DNA of 64,000 bases from Pseudomonadota bacterium (lineage in GTDB: Bacteria > Pseudomonadota > Alphaproteobacteria > Rhodospirillales > Magnetospirillaceae): assembly GCA_021847015.1 (NCBI GenBank), contig JAJZVW010000004.1, forward strand, positions 107,342-171,341, in the 5' to 3' direction. Position 1 is the first letter of the stretch. Each line of letters opens with the position of its first letter. The notes under the pieces were generated by a model. That model had not been told where the DNA came from. It made no database searches and worked only from the letters and a program-made list of their open reading frames with translations. Positions 27,909 to 37,242 of the stretch are shown here, one piece after another. Position numbers and translations under genes: made by a program.

Positions 27909-29708
27909 GTGGTCGAGAGCATGCACTTCGCCGTCCTCGTGCTGGCGGGACTGGTGACGGTCAGCATCTTTTCCAGCCTGCTCAGTTTCCGCATCGGCGC
28001 GCCGCTGCTGCTGGTGTTCCTGGCCGTCGGCATGGCGGCCGGCGGCGAAGGGCTGGGCGTGAAATTCTTCGACGTCCACACCGCCTACCTCATCGGCAGC
28101 ACCGCGCTGGCGGTGGTGCTGTTCGATTCCGGCTTCCATACGAGCATCCGCGTCTTCCGGCTGGCGGCCCTGCCCGCCGTCTCGCTGGCCACCATCGGCG
28201 TGGTGGTGACGGCGGGCGTGGTGGCCCTTCCCGCCCATTGGCTCCTGCACATGGACTGGGCGCCGTCGCTGCTGATGGGCGCGATCCTGGCGTCGACGGA
28301 CGCGGCGGCGGTGTTCTTCCTGCTGCGGGTCGGCAACATCACCATCCGCGAGCGCGTACGCTCCCTGCTGGAGGTCGAATCGGGGTGCAACGACCCCATG
28401 GCCATTTTCCTGACCATGGCGGTCGCCGGCTTTCTCGCCAGTGGCCGGGGCGGTCCCGGACTGGGGGTCGCCTTCACGTTCGATCTCGTCCGCCAGTTCG
28501 GGATCGCCCTCATCGCCGGCCTAGCCGGCGGCGCGGTGATCGTCCAGGCCGTCAACCGCCTGGGCATCGAGCGGTCGCTGTTGCCGGTCCTGTCCCTGGC
28601 CCTCGCCCTGACGCTGTTCTCGTCGGTGTCGCTGATCGGCGGATCGGGGTTCCTGGCCGTCTACGTCGCCGGCCTGGTCGCCGGAAATGCGAAGCTGGCG
28701 GCTCCGGATACCATGCGCCGGTTCCAGGACGCGGTGTCCTGGCTGGCGCAGATCGCCATGTTCCTGTCCCTCGGCCTGCTGGCGAAGCCGTCGGAATTCG
28801 TCGCCATCCTGCCGGCGGCCCTGGCGGTGGCCGGCGTGTTGATCCTGATCGCCCGGCCGCTGGCGGTATGGCTGGCGCTGCTCCCTTACCGGGTGAGCAG
28901 CAACGAAACCGCCCTGGTCGCGTGGGTCGGCTTGCGCGGCGCCGTCTCCATCCTGCTGTCCATCGTCCCTATGCTGTCGAATCTCGAAGGCGGACGGGTC
29001 TATTTCGACGTCGCCTTCGTGGCGGTGCTGGTATCGCTGGCCGTGCAGGGGTGGACGATCCGGCCGGTGGCCCGCTGGCTCGGGCAAATCGTTCCGCGCC
29101 GCATCGGCCCGGTCGAACGGGTCGAACTGGAAATCCCCGGCGCCCGCCACGAACTGGTGGCCTGGCGCATCGTCCCGGATTCCCTGGTGGCGCGCGGTCA
29201 CCGGCTGCCGCGGTGGGCCGAGCCGTCCCTGGTGATCCGCGAAGACCGCTCGCTGCTGGCTCATGCGGCAGGCGTCTTGAGGCCGGGCGATCTGGTGTGG
29301 CTGTTCGCCCGCCCCGACCGCATCGGCCATCTCGACCGATTGTTCGCCAGCTCCGCCCCGGCGGCCGAAGCCGACCGGCAGTTCTTCGGCGATTTTCCCA
29401 TCGACCCCAAGGCACCGATGGAGGTGATGGCCTCGGCCTATGGCCTTCCCGTGCCCGAGGACGCCCGCCTCCTGACCGTGGCCGAATTCCTGCGCTCGGC
29501 GTTGAATGGCCCCCCGGGCGTCGGCGACCGCGTCCCGTTGGGAGAGGTGGAGTTGATCGTGCGCGCCCTCGATTACGACGACACCATCGCCGAGGTCGGG
29601 CTGGCGGCCGAACCCACCCGCATCGACGCACCCCGCCTGCCGTTGTTTCCGAGCGGCAAGGACATGAAGGCCCGCCTCGCCCGCTGGGTCGGAACGGGAA
29701 GACGGTGA
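27909..29708 (+). CDS. nhaP2: K+/H+ antiporter, NhaP2/CvrA type
   Basis: 599 residues. The GTG start at 27909 has GGGAG upstream; an ATG at 27921 is the alternative. CPA1-type membrane domain of about 12 helices (to about 400) with ILASTDAAAVFFLL and LLEVESGCNDPMAIFL, the conserved Asp-bearing helices. A TrkA-C (RCK C-lobe) domain follows (about 415-480), then a CorC/HlyC-like transporter-associated domain (about 495-580). This matches CvrA/NhaP2, which exchange K+ for H+ and set cell volume and turgor. It is convergent with pckG. Confidence 0.88.
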   Translation: MVESMHFAVLVLAGLVTVSIFSSLLSFRIGAPLLLVFLAVGMAAGGEGLGVKFFDVHTAYLIGSTALAVVLFDSGFHTSIRVFRLAALPAVSLATIGVVVTAGVVALPAHWLLHMDWAPSLLMGAILASTDAAAVFFLLRVGNITIRERVRSLLEVESGCNDPMAIFLTMAVAGFLASGRGGPGLGVAFTFDLVRQFGIALIAGLAGGAVIVQAVNRLGIERSLLPVLSLALALTLFSSVSLIGGSGFLAVYVAGLVAGNAKLAAPDTMRRFQDAVSWLAQIAMFLSLGLLAKPSEFVAILPAALAVAGVLILIARPLAVWLALLPYRVSSNETALVAWVGLRGAVSILLSIVPMLSNLEGGRVYFDVAFVAVLVSLAVQGWTIRPVARWLGQIVPRRIGPVERVELEIPGARHELVAWRIVPDSLVARGHRLPRWAEPSLVIREDRSLLAHAAGVLRPGDLVWLFARPDRIGHLDRLFASSAPAAEADRQFFGDFPIDPKAPMEVMASAYGLPVPEDARLLTVAEFLRSALNGPPGVGDRVPLGEVELIVRALDYDDTIAEVGLAAEPTRIDAPRLPLFPSGKDMKARLARWVGTGRR

Positions 29709-29727
29709 GCGGGCCGCCGTCTTCCGG

Positions 29728-31572
29728 TCAGCCCTCCCGGGCCGGCTCCCAGACCGCCGGGGCACGCCACAGCCGCGACTTCAGCAATTCGCGCTCATAA
29801 AGCAGTTCCTTGGGCACGCGATCGAAAAAGCGGTCGAACAATTCCTCCTGGCTGCGTGCGTCCGCCACACCGGCGGCGGGGTCCACCCGCATCAGGGCAT
29901 CGAATTTCTCCCGCGGGTATTCCATCGCGTCCCAATACAGGTCCTCGTAATCCGGCACGAAGCCCAGTGCGCTTTCGATCGCCGGCGCGCGGCCGCGGAC
30001 GCGGTCGACGATCCACTTCAGCACCCGCATGTTCTGGCCGTAGCCGGGCCACAGGAATTTCCCGTCCTCATCCCGGCGGAACCAGTTGACCCGGAAGATC
30101 GAGGGCGGGCTTTTGACCTTGCGCCCCATGTTCAGCCAGTGATTGAAGTAGTCGGCCATGTTGTAGCCGCAGAACGGCAGCATGGCGAACGGGTCGCGGC
30201 GGATGGCGGCTTGGCCGACGGCGGCGGCCGTCGCCTCGGACCCCATGGTCGCCCCGAGATAGACCCCGTGCGCCCAGTTGAACGCCTGCACCACCAGCGG
30301 CGCATTGCGGGACAGCCGGCCACCGACGATGAAGGCCGAGATCGGCACGCCCTCGGGGTTCTCCCAATCGGGGTCCACCGACGGGCATTGCTCCACGGGC
30401 GCTGTGAAGCGGGCATTGGGATGGGCGGCCGGCTCGCCGGATTCCGGCGTCCACGACTTGCCCGTCCAATCGAGGAGGTGCGATGGCGGCGTATCGGTCA
30501 TGCCCTCCCACCACACGTCGCCGTCGTCGGTGAGCGCCACGTTGGTGAAGATGGTGTTGCGCGAGCAGGCCGCCATGGCGTTGGGGTTGGTCCCCATGCC
30601 GGTGCCGGGGGCGACTCCGAAGAACCCGGCTTCGGGGTTGATGGCGTGGAAGCGGCCATCGGCCGCCGGCTTGATCCAGGCGATATCGTCGCCGACCGTC
30701 CATATCTTCCAGCCGTCGAACCCCTTGGGCGGGACCATCATGGCGAAATTGGTCTTGCCGCAGGCCGAAGGAAAGGCCGCGGCCACATACGTCTTTTCAC
30801 CCCTCGGACTTTCCACACCCACGATCAGCATGTGCTCGGCCAGCCACCCCTCGTCACGCCCCATGGTGGAGGCGATCCTGAGGGCGAAACATTTCTTGCC
30901 GAGAAGGGCGTTGCCCCCGTATCCCGAACCGAACGACCATATCTCGCGGTCCTCGGGGAAATGGGCGACATGGAGGTTGTCGGGATTGCAGGGCCAGGGA
31001 ACGTCGGCCTCTCCGGGGGCCAAGGGCTTGCCCACCGAATGCGTGCACGGAACGAAATCCCCCCCGCCGTCCAGAAGGTCCAGCACCCCCTGCCCCATAC
31101 GGGTCATGATCCGCATGTTCACGCAGACATAGGGCGAATCGGTGATCTCGACGCCGACATGGGCGATGGGCGAGCCGAGCGGGCCCATGGAGAAGGGCAC
31201 CACGTACATGGTCCGCCCCCTCATGCAGCCGTCGAAAAGCCGGTCGAGCGTTTCCCGCATCTCTTTGGGATCGACCCAATTGTTGGTCGGCCCGGCATCG
31301 CCCTTGTTGTGAGAGCAAATGAAGGTCCGGTGCTCGACCCGGGCGACGTCACGGGGATCGGAGCGGCACAGATAGCTGCCCGGCCGCTTGGCGGCGTTCA
31401 GGCGGATCATCGTGCCATTGGCGATCATCAGCCGGCACAGCGCCTCGTATTCGCTCTGCGAGCCGTCGCAGATGTGGATGCCGTCGGGCTTGCACAGCCG
31501 GGCCATCTCGTCGATCCAAGCCAACAGCTTGGTGTTCATGCTGATCCCGCCGGGAATCCCCAATCTGGTCAT
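29728..31572 (-). CDS. pckG: phosphoenolpyruvate carboxykinase (GTP)
   Basis: 614 residues from the ATG at 31572 (GGGGAG about 9 bases upstream); starting at the ATG at 31539 would give 603. GTP-type PEPCK: the P-loop with its reactive Cys is [12 protein letters not shown], with a metal/oxaloacetate segment [10 protein letters not shown] and GTP-binding blocks FFGVAPGTG and [10 protein letters not shown]. It converts oxaloacetate and GTP to PEP, CO2 and GDP. It is unrelated to the ATP-type PckA found in many alphaproteobacteria. In this genome it would lift C4 products of the ethylmalonyl-CoA pathway into gluconeogenesis. Confidence 0.95.
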   Translation of the reverse strand: MTRLGIPGGISMNTKLLAWIDEMARLCKPDGIHICDGSQSEYEALCRLMIANGTMIRLNAAKRPGSYLCRSDPRDVARVEHRTFICSHNKGDAGPTNNWVDPKEMRETLDRLFDGCMRGRTMYVVPFSMGPLGSPIAHVGVEITDSPYVCVNMRIMTRMGQGVLDLLDGGGDFVPCTHSVGKPLAPGEADVPWPCNPDNLHVAHFPEDREIWSFGSGYGGNALLGKKCFALRIASTMGRDEGWLAEHMLIVGVESPRGEKTYVAAAFPSACGKTNFAMMVPPKGFDGWKIWTVGDDIAWIKPAADGRFHAINPEAGFFGVAPGTGMGTNPNAMAACSRNTIFTNVALTDDGDVWWEGMTDTPPSHLLDWTGKSWTPESGEPAAHPNARFTAPVEQCPSVDPDWENPEGVPISAFIVGGRLSRNAPLVVQAFNWAHGVYLGATMGSEATAAAVGQAAIRRDPFAMLPFCGYNMADYFNHWLNMGRKVKSPPSIFRVNWFRRDEDGKFLWPGYGQNMRVLKWIVDRVRGRAPAIESALGFVPDYEDLYWDAMEYPREKFDALMRVDPAAGVADARSQEELFDRFFDRVPKELLYERELLKSRLWRAPAVWEPAREG

Positions 31573-31734
31573 TCCGCCGCTCCCCGACCCAAAACGAAAC
31601 GAGCCGACCATAGCGCCCGCGCGGTGGAGAACACGGACCCGGCCCCTCTGTCCGGCCCGGGTTCGGTGCCCACCGCGAGCGCCAGCACGCTGATGACGGA
31701 TATGAAAATAACCTCGGGGCGGGAATGGCACAAT

Positions 31735-31765
31735 CCCCAAGGTGGGGAGCATCTACCCTTTGGGG
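31735..31765. repeat. inverted repeat upstream of pckG
   Basis: CCCCAAGG and CCTTTGGGG can pair with a one-base bulge around a 14-base loop. It sits in the 220-base gap between the HugZ-like gene and pckG, so it may be a terminator of the former or a regulatory site for pckG. No T-run is present. Confidence 0.3.
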
Positions 31766-31792
31766 TTAGGGTGCATCACAGGCCGTGGCCGG

Positions 31793-32536
31793 TCACGGTC
31801 GGCGGGCCAGGTCGGCAAGCACCGTGCGCGCCGCCGCCGGGCCGTCGAGGGGAGAATCGAACGCCACGCGGACAAAAGCCCCGCCGAGCGCCAGATCGCA
31901 GCCATCGACGTCGATCCCGATCATGCGCCAGCCGCTTTCGGCGCCGCCCGCCCCCTGCGCCAGCCGATCCACCGCATCGGCATGATCGGCGTTCATATGA
32001 TCGACGATGGACGACTCGGCCGCCGCCAGCGCCGCGACGGCCCCCGGCTCCTGGCCGAAGGGCGGGTCGAACCAGACCGCCCGGCCGAATCCGCCGACGA
32101 AATGGGCGCGTTCCGGCCGGACGCGCCACAAGCCGAAATCACCGAAGGACGCGTATTGCGCCGCGCCGGGGTGATGGGCGAGGAAACGCGCCATGAGGCG
32201 CTCGTCCTCCAGCTTTTCGGCCACCCCGGACAGCGTCACCCGGGGGCCGGTCTGGGGATTGGGGTGCCCCGCCGTTCCGTCGAACAGCAGCGAGACCCGG
32301 GGGTCGGCGACGATATTGCGGGTATGGTCGGAAATGCCCGAGAGCAGCAGGACCGGGGCGAGATCTTGATCCACCGTGACGGTGACCAAAGACGCATACG
32401 GTGCTCCGCCGCCGTCCCCGTCCCCGGCCATCAGCGTAGCCATGACCGCCTTCCGGCAGGCTCGGACAACCTGGCGCAACGCCTGACGATTGTTGGCGGG
32501 AAGATCGGAGGGAGTGCTTGCGTGCGTGTCGTTCAT
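31793..32536 (-). CDS. HugZ-like pyridoxamine-phosphate-oxidase-fold protein with DUF2470 domain
   Basis: 247 residues from the ATG at 32536. The N-terminal split-barrel FMN-binding domain (about 15-150) has ASLVTVTVDQDLAPVLLLS and HTRNIVADPRVSLLFDG. The C-terminal DUF2470 domain (about 165-245) has AAESSIVDHMNADHADAVD. This is the architecture of HugZ/HutZ heme-utilisation proteins and of plant GLUTR-binding protein, so heme binding or degradation is possible but not proven. The gene is divergent from a copper chaperone, 95 bases away. Confidence 0.8.
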   Translation of the reverse strand: MNDTHASTPSDLPANNRQALRQVVRACRKAVMATLMAGDGDGGGAPYASLVTVTVDQDLAPVLLLSGISDHTRNIVADPRVSLLFDGTAGHPNPQTGPRVTLSGVAEKLEDERLMARFLAHHPGAAQYASFGDFGLWRVRPERAHFVGGFGRAVWFDPPFGQEPGAVAALAAAESSIVDHMNADHADAVDRLAQGAGGAESGWRMIGIDVDGCDLALGGAFVRVAFDSPLDGPAAARTVLADLARRP

Positions 32537-32631
32537 GATCCAACAATGCCTGGGCAGGGAGGCCGGACGCAAGATCGCCGGACGGCCAGGACCGCAGCCA
32601 GCGTATTCGCGCATCAGGGAGATCATCGCAA

Positions 32632-33156
32632 ATGACGGCACGATTGGGAACGGTGCTCAACCGCGCGGTGTTGGGCGCGCTCGCCTTGTGGGCCGTCTCG
32701 GCCATCCGTCCGGCGTCGGCCGGCGACGCCGAGGTCGGCGCCATCACCATCACCCATGCCTGGGCCCGCGCCACCCCCCCCCATGCGCAGGCCGGGGCGG
32801 CCTTCGCCACCATCGCCAACGCTGGGACCGAAGACGACCAGTTGGTGTCCGCCGCGTCCGACGCCGCCACTCTCGTGGAACTGCACACCCACGTCATGCA
32901 CGGCGACGTGATGCACATGCAGGAGGTTCCGGCTATCGACATCCCCGCCGGCAAGACGGTCACCCTCGCTCCCGGAGGCATGCACATCATGCTGATCGGG
33001 CTGAAGCACCCGCTCCGGAAAGGCGACCACCTCCCGCTCACGCTGGTCTTCAAGCGGGCCGGCACCGCCACGGTCGACGTCGTGGTCGAAGCGGCGGGCG
33101 CCATGGGCCCGGGAATGCCGGGCCACGGTCCGATGCCCGGCAGCAAGATGCCTTAG
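32632..33156 (+). CDS. periplasmic copper chaperone, PCuAC family
   Basis: 174 residues with a signal peptide (cleavage near ASA-GD, about 30). The full copper-binding signature H-X10-M-X21-H-X-M is present: His85, Met96, His118, Met120. A His/Met-rich stretch (HTHVMHGDVMHM) and a Met/Pro/Gly-rich tail (GPGMPGHGPMPG) could bind more Cu(I). The family delivers copper to the CuA site of cytochrome c oxidase, often with Sco1, which is not present here. A GC hairpin follows. Confidence 0.93.
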   Translation: MTARLGTVLNRAVLGALALWAVSAIRPASAGDAEVGAITITHAWARATPPHAQAGAAFATIANAGTEDDQLVSAASDAATLVELHTHVMHGDVMHMQEVPAIDIPAGKTVTLAPGGMHIMLIGLKHPLRKGDHLPLTLVFKRAGTATVDVVVEAAGAMGPGMPGHGPMPGSKMP

Positions 33157-33174
33157 AAGGCCGCACGAAACCAT

Positions 33175-33199
33175 CCTGGCCGGGCTCGGCCCGGCCAGG
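33175..33199. terminator. GC hairpin between convergent PCuAC and PilZ genes
   Basis: An 11-bp perfect stem (CCTGGCCGGGC / GCCCGGCCAGG) with a 3-base loop lies 18 bases after the copper chaperone stop and 12 before the PilZ stop. No T-run; probably a bidirectional stop. Confidence 0.6.
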
Positions 33200-33211
33200 A
33201 CATGAATCCGG

Positions 33212-33571
33212 CTAAACGATGCCGGAGGACAATACCACGGGCGTGGCGCCCGCCGGGGCGATGCTCAGCAGCGACCATATCTCGTCATTCGCCAGCGGCT
33301 CTTCGAAGCGGCATCCCAGCGCGCTGCAATTCGGCGTTGTCCAGATGAGCCTGGCCAGGAACCTCATCGTACCGGTGACCAGCGTCAGCGGCGTCCCCGG
33401 CACCAGTTCCTCCCCCAGGAGAGGTTCAACTTTGAGGGGAAGGACCTTGCATCCGCCTTGGGACACGTCGATGATCTGGCTGGTCTGGGCCACGCCGCCA
33501 ACCTGGAGCACGGCGGGTATGCCGGTGGGAAACCGGGGGAATGCCCGGACCCGAGCGCGCATGAAGGTCAT
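33212..33571 (-). CDS. small PilZ-domain protein
   Basis: 119 residues from the ATG at 33571, preceded by AAGGAGG. The PilZ fold is suggested by an Arg-rich start (RARVRAFPRFPTG) giving the RxxxR element and by DVSQGGCKV giving the D/NxSxxG element. These two bind cyclic-di-GMP in true PilZ proteins. It is a single-domain protein, so it would act as an adaptor. The partner and target are not indicated by the neighbours. Confidence 0.72.
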   Translation of the reverse strand: MTFMRARVRAFPRFPTGIPAVLQVGGVAQTSQIIDVSQGGCKVLPLKVEPLLGEELVPGTPLTLVTGTMRFLARLIWTTPNCSALGCRFEEPLANDEIWSLLSIAPAGATPVVLSSGIV

Positions 33572-33775
33572 CTCCGCCTCCTTCCGCGAAATGGACCGCG
33601 ACGAGACGAGGGGAGAGTGACGGGGTGGCCGGTGCATTCCTGCTTTTCCCCGGCACCGTCCACGTTCCCCCCCGAATCGGAACCGGTGCCAGGATAGGCC
33701 GGCCATAGGCGGAACGATATTCCGTCAAAGTATGACGCGGAAGTATGAGGCCGCGCGCAGACGCCCGGTGACGGG

Positions 33776-34036
33776 TTAATCCATTTCCCTTTCGTCGTCG
33801 CGGGCAAGGCTCATCACGCCAACCGCCATGCTTATGCCGCCGAAGGTCACCAGAAGGCCGAAGAACAGCAGCACGACGATCAGGACCGGATGGGCCGAGT
33901 CGAACGCGAGAGTGCGGATGTTACTCAGGTTGATCGCCAGTAGGGCGACGCCGAAGGTGATCGCCCCCACGATTCCATAGCTCAAATGAACGAGCAGGAA
34001 TTTGATCGCCTCTTTTTCCTTCGGATTCAACGGCAC
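33776..34036 (-). CDS. two-helix membrane protein, unknown function
   Basis: 86 residues. GTG start with AGGAGG 5 bases upstream, a strong translation signal. Two hydrophobic segments (about 14-36 and 50-74), a charged N-terminus (PKEKEAIK) and an acidic tail (RDDEREMD), so both ends are probably cytoplasmic. I know no family. It stands 125 bases downstream of the GNAT/Nudix gene on the same strand and may be a separate unit. Confidence 0.65.
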   Translation of the reverse strand: MPLNPKEKEAIKFLLVHLSYGIVGAITFGVALLAINLSNIRTLAFDSAHPVLIVVLLFFGLLVTFGGISMAVGVMSLARDDEREMD

Positions 34037-34161
34037 GGACGCCTCCTATCCCTGTCGGCCCACCAGCGGAAATGGGGGCCGCGGCCGCGGGAGTGCGAGA
34101 TCCGTCCCTCAGCCTATCCCCCTTGGCGGCCGGCGGTGGTGCACGGTCCCGCCGCCCGCGA

Positions 34162-35148
34162 TCACATCCAGGCGCGCAACTGCGCCACCAACGGGATGTC
34201 CGCCGGCGGCATCGGCATGTCCCCGAGACGCGACGGCTGCACCCACGTCAATTGCTGCCCCTCGCGGGGGGTGGGCACCCCCTCCCAGACGCGCACGGCG
34301 TAAAGCGGCATCAGGAGATGGAAGGTGTCGTAGTCGTGGGAGGCGAAGCCGATGGGCGCCAGACAACTCCGGCCGGTGTCGATGCCCAGTTCCTCGGCCA
34401 GTTCGCGTACGAGCGCGTCCTCGGGCGTTTCGCCCGGATGCACCTTGCCGCCGGGAAATTCCCACAGGCCGGCCATGGGGCGGCCGGGCGGGCGGGTCGC
34501 CAGCAGCACGCGGCCGTCGGCATCGATCAGCGCAGCCGCCGCCACCAGCACCATCGGCCGCATTCCATGACGCGACGCCCAGGCCTCGCGCTCCAGAGCG
34601 AAAACCGGCATCGCCACGCTTTGGCCGCTGGGCGGCATCCCGATCATGGCGTGGCCGGCCGAGACCATCCCCACCTTTTCCAACACCCGGCGCGACGCGG
34701 TGTTGTTGGGATGGGCCGATGCCCACACCCGCTCGTAACCGAGATCGGCGAACAGATGGCGGACCAGCCGGTGCAGCGCTTCGGTGGCCAGCCCCTTGCC
34801 CCAATCCTCGCGGCCCACCCAATACCCCAATTCGGGAGTGCCGTCGTGCTCCAGCCCGAAGCCGATGCACCCGACCATCTGGCGGTCGAGCGTGCGCTCC
34901 ATCGCCAGCGCGACGCCTTTGCGTGCCGACGCCTTGGCCGCCATCCCGTCCAGGAACGCGCGGGCGTGGTCCTCGGTGAAGGGGAACGGGATGTTGGCGG
35001 TCAGGCGGACCGTTTCCCAATCGTCGAGCAGGGCGGCGATGCGGGAGATGTCGGCCTCGCGGAACGGTCGCAGGCGCAGCCGGGCGGTGAGCAGGGGATG
35101 CCCCGACCACACTGTCCCCGCCTGCCCACAGCCCTCCCGCTCTACCAT
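34162..35148 (-). CDS. GNAT acetyltransferase fused to Nudix hydrolase
   Basis: 328 residues in one uninterrupted frame. The N-terminal half (about 18-185) is a RimJ/RimL-like GNAT domain (LTARLRLRPF, ELGYWVGREDWGKGLATEAL, HPNNTASRRVLEKVGM). The C-terminal half (about 196-328) is a MutT-like Nudix domain with a complete box from GGKVHPGETPEDALVRELAEE to LGI. The Nudix part would clean 8-oxo-dGTP or a similar nucleotide; the acetyl acceptor is unknown. The start follows the argJ stop by 6 bases. In related genomes a stand-alone mutT is common after argJ, so the fusion is notable. Confidence 0.9.
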   Translation of the reverse strand: MVEREGCGQAGTVWSGHPLLTARLRLRPFREADISRIAALLDDWETVRLTANIPFPFTEDHARAFLDGMAAKASARKGVALAMERTLDRQMVGCIGFGLEHDGTPELGYWVGREDWGKGLATEALHRLVRHLFADLGYERVWASAHPNNTASRRVLEKVGMVSAGHAMIGMPPSGQSVAMPVFALEREAWASRHGMRPMVLVAAAALIDADGRVLLATRPPGRPMAGLWEFPGGKVHPGETPEDALVRELAEELGIDTGRSCLAPIGFASHDYDTFHLLMPLYAVRVWEGVPTPREGQQLTWVQPSRLGDMPMPPADIPLVAQLRAWM

Positions 35149-35154
35149 GGCGCC

Positions 35155-36384
35155 TCAGGTGCGATAGGACCCGTTGATATCGATATAGGTGTGGGTGAGA
35201 TCGCATGTCCACACCCTCGCCTTGCCCCGTCCCACGCCGACATCGACCGCGATGACGATATCCATGCCCTTCATGTGCCGCGTGACCGGAGCCTCGTCGT
35301 AACCCGGCACCACCTGTCCGTCCCGCGCCACCTCGACGCCGCCGATGGAAATGGACAGGCGATCGCGGTCGGCCTTTTCGCCGGCCTTGCCCACAGCCAT
35401 GACGATGCGCCCCCAATTGGCGTCCTCGCCGGCAATGGCGGTCTTGACCAGGGGCGAATTGGCGATGGCCAGCCCGATGCGCCGCGCCGCGCTGGCGCCC
35501 GCGGCACCGGTCACCGTGATCTCGACGAACTTGCTGGCGCCCTCGCCGTCCTTCACCACCTGCTGGGCGAGATCGATGAGCAGGTCGTTCAGCTTGGCCT
35601 TGAAATCGGCCAGCCTCTTGTCCTTGGCGTCCTCGATCCGCGCATGCCGCGCCTGCCCGGTGGCGAACAGCAGCAGCGTGTCGCTGGTCGAGGTATCGCC
35701 ATCGACGGTGATGCAATTGAAGGACTTCCCGACGCCCTTGCTCAACAGCGTTTGCAGCACCCCGGCGGGCAGCGCCGCATCCGTGAAGACGAAGGCCAGC
35801 ATGGTCGCCATGTCGGGGGCGATCATCCCCGCGCCCTTGGCGATGCCGTTGATGGTGACGGGCCTCCCGTCGATCAGCGCGGTGCGGGTGGCGCCTTTCG
35901 GGAAGGTGTCGGTGGTCATGATCGCCCGGGCCGCCGCCCCCCAACCGTCCGTGACCAGCTTGCCGCGGACGGCCCCGAGTTGGCCGGTAATCTTTTCGTC
36001 GGGCAGCGGCACGCCAATGGTGCCGGTCGAAGCGATGAACACCTCGCTCTTCCGGCACCCGACCAGCTCGGCCGCGCTGGCCACGGTGCGTTCGACCGAA
36101 GCCAGCCCGGCCGAGCCGGTGAACGCGTTGGCATTGCCGGAATTGACCACCAGGGCCCGCGCCCTGCCCTTGGCGACCGCCTGCTTGCACCAGTCGACCG
36201 GAGCCGAGCACGTGAGCGAGCGGGTGAACACCCCGGCCACGGCGGTGCCCTCGGCAAGCTCGACCATCAGCAGGTCGGGACGGCCGACATAGCGGATGCC
36301 GCATTCGTGTCCGGCCAGCCTGACGCCGGCCAGCACGGGCAGGGACGGGAAGGTCGCGGGGGCCAAGGGCGAAAGCGCGGTCAT
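35155..36384 (-). CDS. argJ: bifunctional glutamate N-acetyltransferase / ornithine acetyltransferase
   Basis: 409 residues. The precursor cleaves itself before the nucleophile Thr194 in the motif MATMLAF. Other family blocks are NSGNANAFTG (81-90), STGTIGVPLP and the C-terminal DLTHTYIDINGSYRT. It recycles the acetyl group in arginine synthesis. Whether it also makes N-acetylglutamate from acetyl-CoA (bifunctional form) cannot be read with certainty. It lies in the operon ppiC-argJ-GNAT/Nudix, divergent from secA. Confidence 0.95.
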   Translation of the reverse strand: MTALSPLAPATFPSLPVLAGVRLAGHECGIRYVGRPDLLMVELAEGTAVAGVFTRSLTCSAPVDWCKQAVAKGRARALVVNSGNANAFTGSAGLASVERTVASAAELVGCRKSEVFIASTGTIGVPLPDEKITGQLGAVRGKLVTDGWGAAARAIMTTDTFPKGATRTALIDGRPVTINGIAKGAGMIAPDMATMLAFVFTDAALPAGVLQTLLSKGVGKSFNCITVDGDTSTSDTLLLFATGQARHARIEDAKDKRLADFKAKLNDLLIDLAQQVVKDGEGASKFVEITVTGAAGASAARRIGLAIANSPLVKTAIAGEDANWGRIVMAVGKAGEKADRDRLSISIGGVEVARDGQVVPGYDEAPVTRHMKGMDIVIAVDVGVGRGKARVWTCDLTHTYIDINGSYRT

Positions 36385-36399
36385 GGCGGTCCTTTCGGC

Positions 36400-37242
36400 T
36401 TACTTCTTGGCGGCCGGCTCGTCCGCCATCGGCGTACCGTCCTGGTTGAAGCGCTTGACCTTGGCCTTGTCGCGCAGTTCGCCCACGATCTTCTGCGCCA
36501 TCTGCCCCGAGACCTGCTCGCGCAGCATCGGCTTGGCCTCATCGAACGACGGCGGGCTGCTCATGCGGCGGTCCTCGACCTCGATGACGTGCCAGCCGAA
36601 CTGGGTCTTCACCGGCTGCGAAATCTCGCCTGCCTTAAGATTGAAGGCCGCATCGGCGAACTGGGGCACCATTTCGGCCTTGGTGAAGTAGCCGAGCTCG
36701 CCGCCGTTCTGCTGCGCGGAGGGGTCCTTGGATTTGGCCTTGGCGATGTCCTCGAACTTCGCGCCCGACTTCAGGTCGGCGATGATCGCCTTAGCCTGGT
36801 CCTCGGATTCGACCAGGATGTGGCGGGCCCGGATTTCCTCCTGGGGCTTGAACTGGGCGACGAACTGGTCGTAACGCTCCTTCAGCATGGCGTCCGTGAC
36901 GTCGGCGTTGAGCTTCTTGCGCATCCACGCGGCGCGCATGATCTGCTCCTCGGCGGTCTTCACTTCGCGCTTGACCGCCGGATCGTTCTGCATGCCGTCC
37001 TTCTTGGCGGCATCGGTCACCAACATGTTGTTGATGTAGACGTCGAGCAGCATCGGAAACGGCGCCCCCTGCATTTGCGGAGGCAGCATCTTGCGGAATT
37101 CGGTCATGGCCGAGGCGTGGACGTCGGTACCGTTGACCACGGCGACGACGGGATCCTTATCGGCCGCCAAGGCAGGCAGCGTGGCAAGGCTGGCGGCGAG
37201 CCCAAGGGCCAGCGCACCGCGGCGAGCGGCAGAAGTCTTCAT
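36400..37242 (-). CDS. periplasmic peptidyl-prolyl isomerase, parvulin (PpiC/SurA-like)
   Basis: 280 residues with a signal peptide ending ALA-AD (about 27). A SurA_N-like helical arm (about 35-140) is followed by one parvulin domain (about 143-235): EEIRARHILVES, ELGYFTKAEMVPQF, GEISQPVKTQFGWHVIEV. It ends in a Lys/Ala tail. It would fold outer-membrane or secreted proteins, which fits its position back-to-back with secA. argJ follows after 15 bases. Confidence 0.92.
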   Translation of the reverse strand: MKTSAARRGALALGLAASLATLPALAADKDPVVAVVNGTDVHASAMTEFRKMLPPQMQGAPFPMLLDVYINNMLVTDAAKKDGMQNDPAVKREVKTAEEQIMRAAWMRKKLNADVTDAMLKERYDQFVAQFKPQEEIRARHILVESEDQAKAIIADLKSGAKFEDIAKAKSKDPSAQQNGGELGYFTKAEMVPQFADAAFNLKAGEISQPVKTQFGWHVIEVEDRRMSSPPSFDEAKPMLREQVSGQMAQKIVGELRDKAKVKRFNQDGTPMADEPAAKK

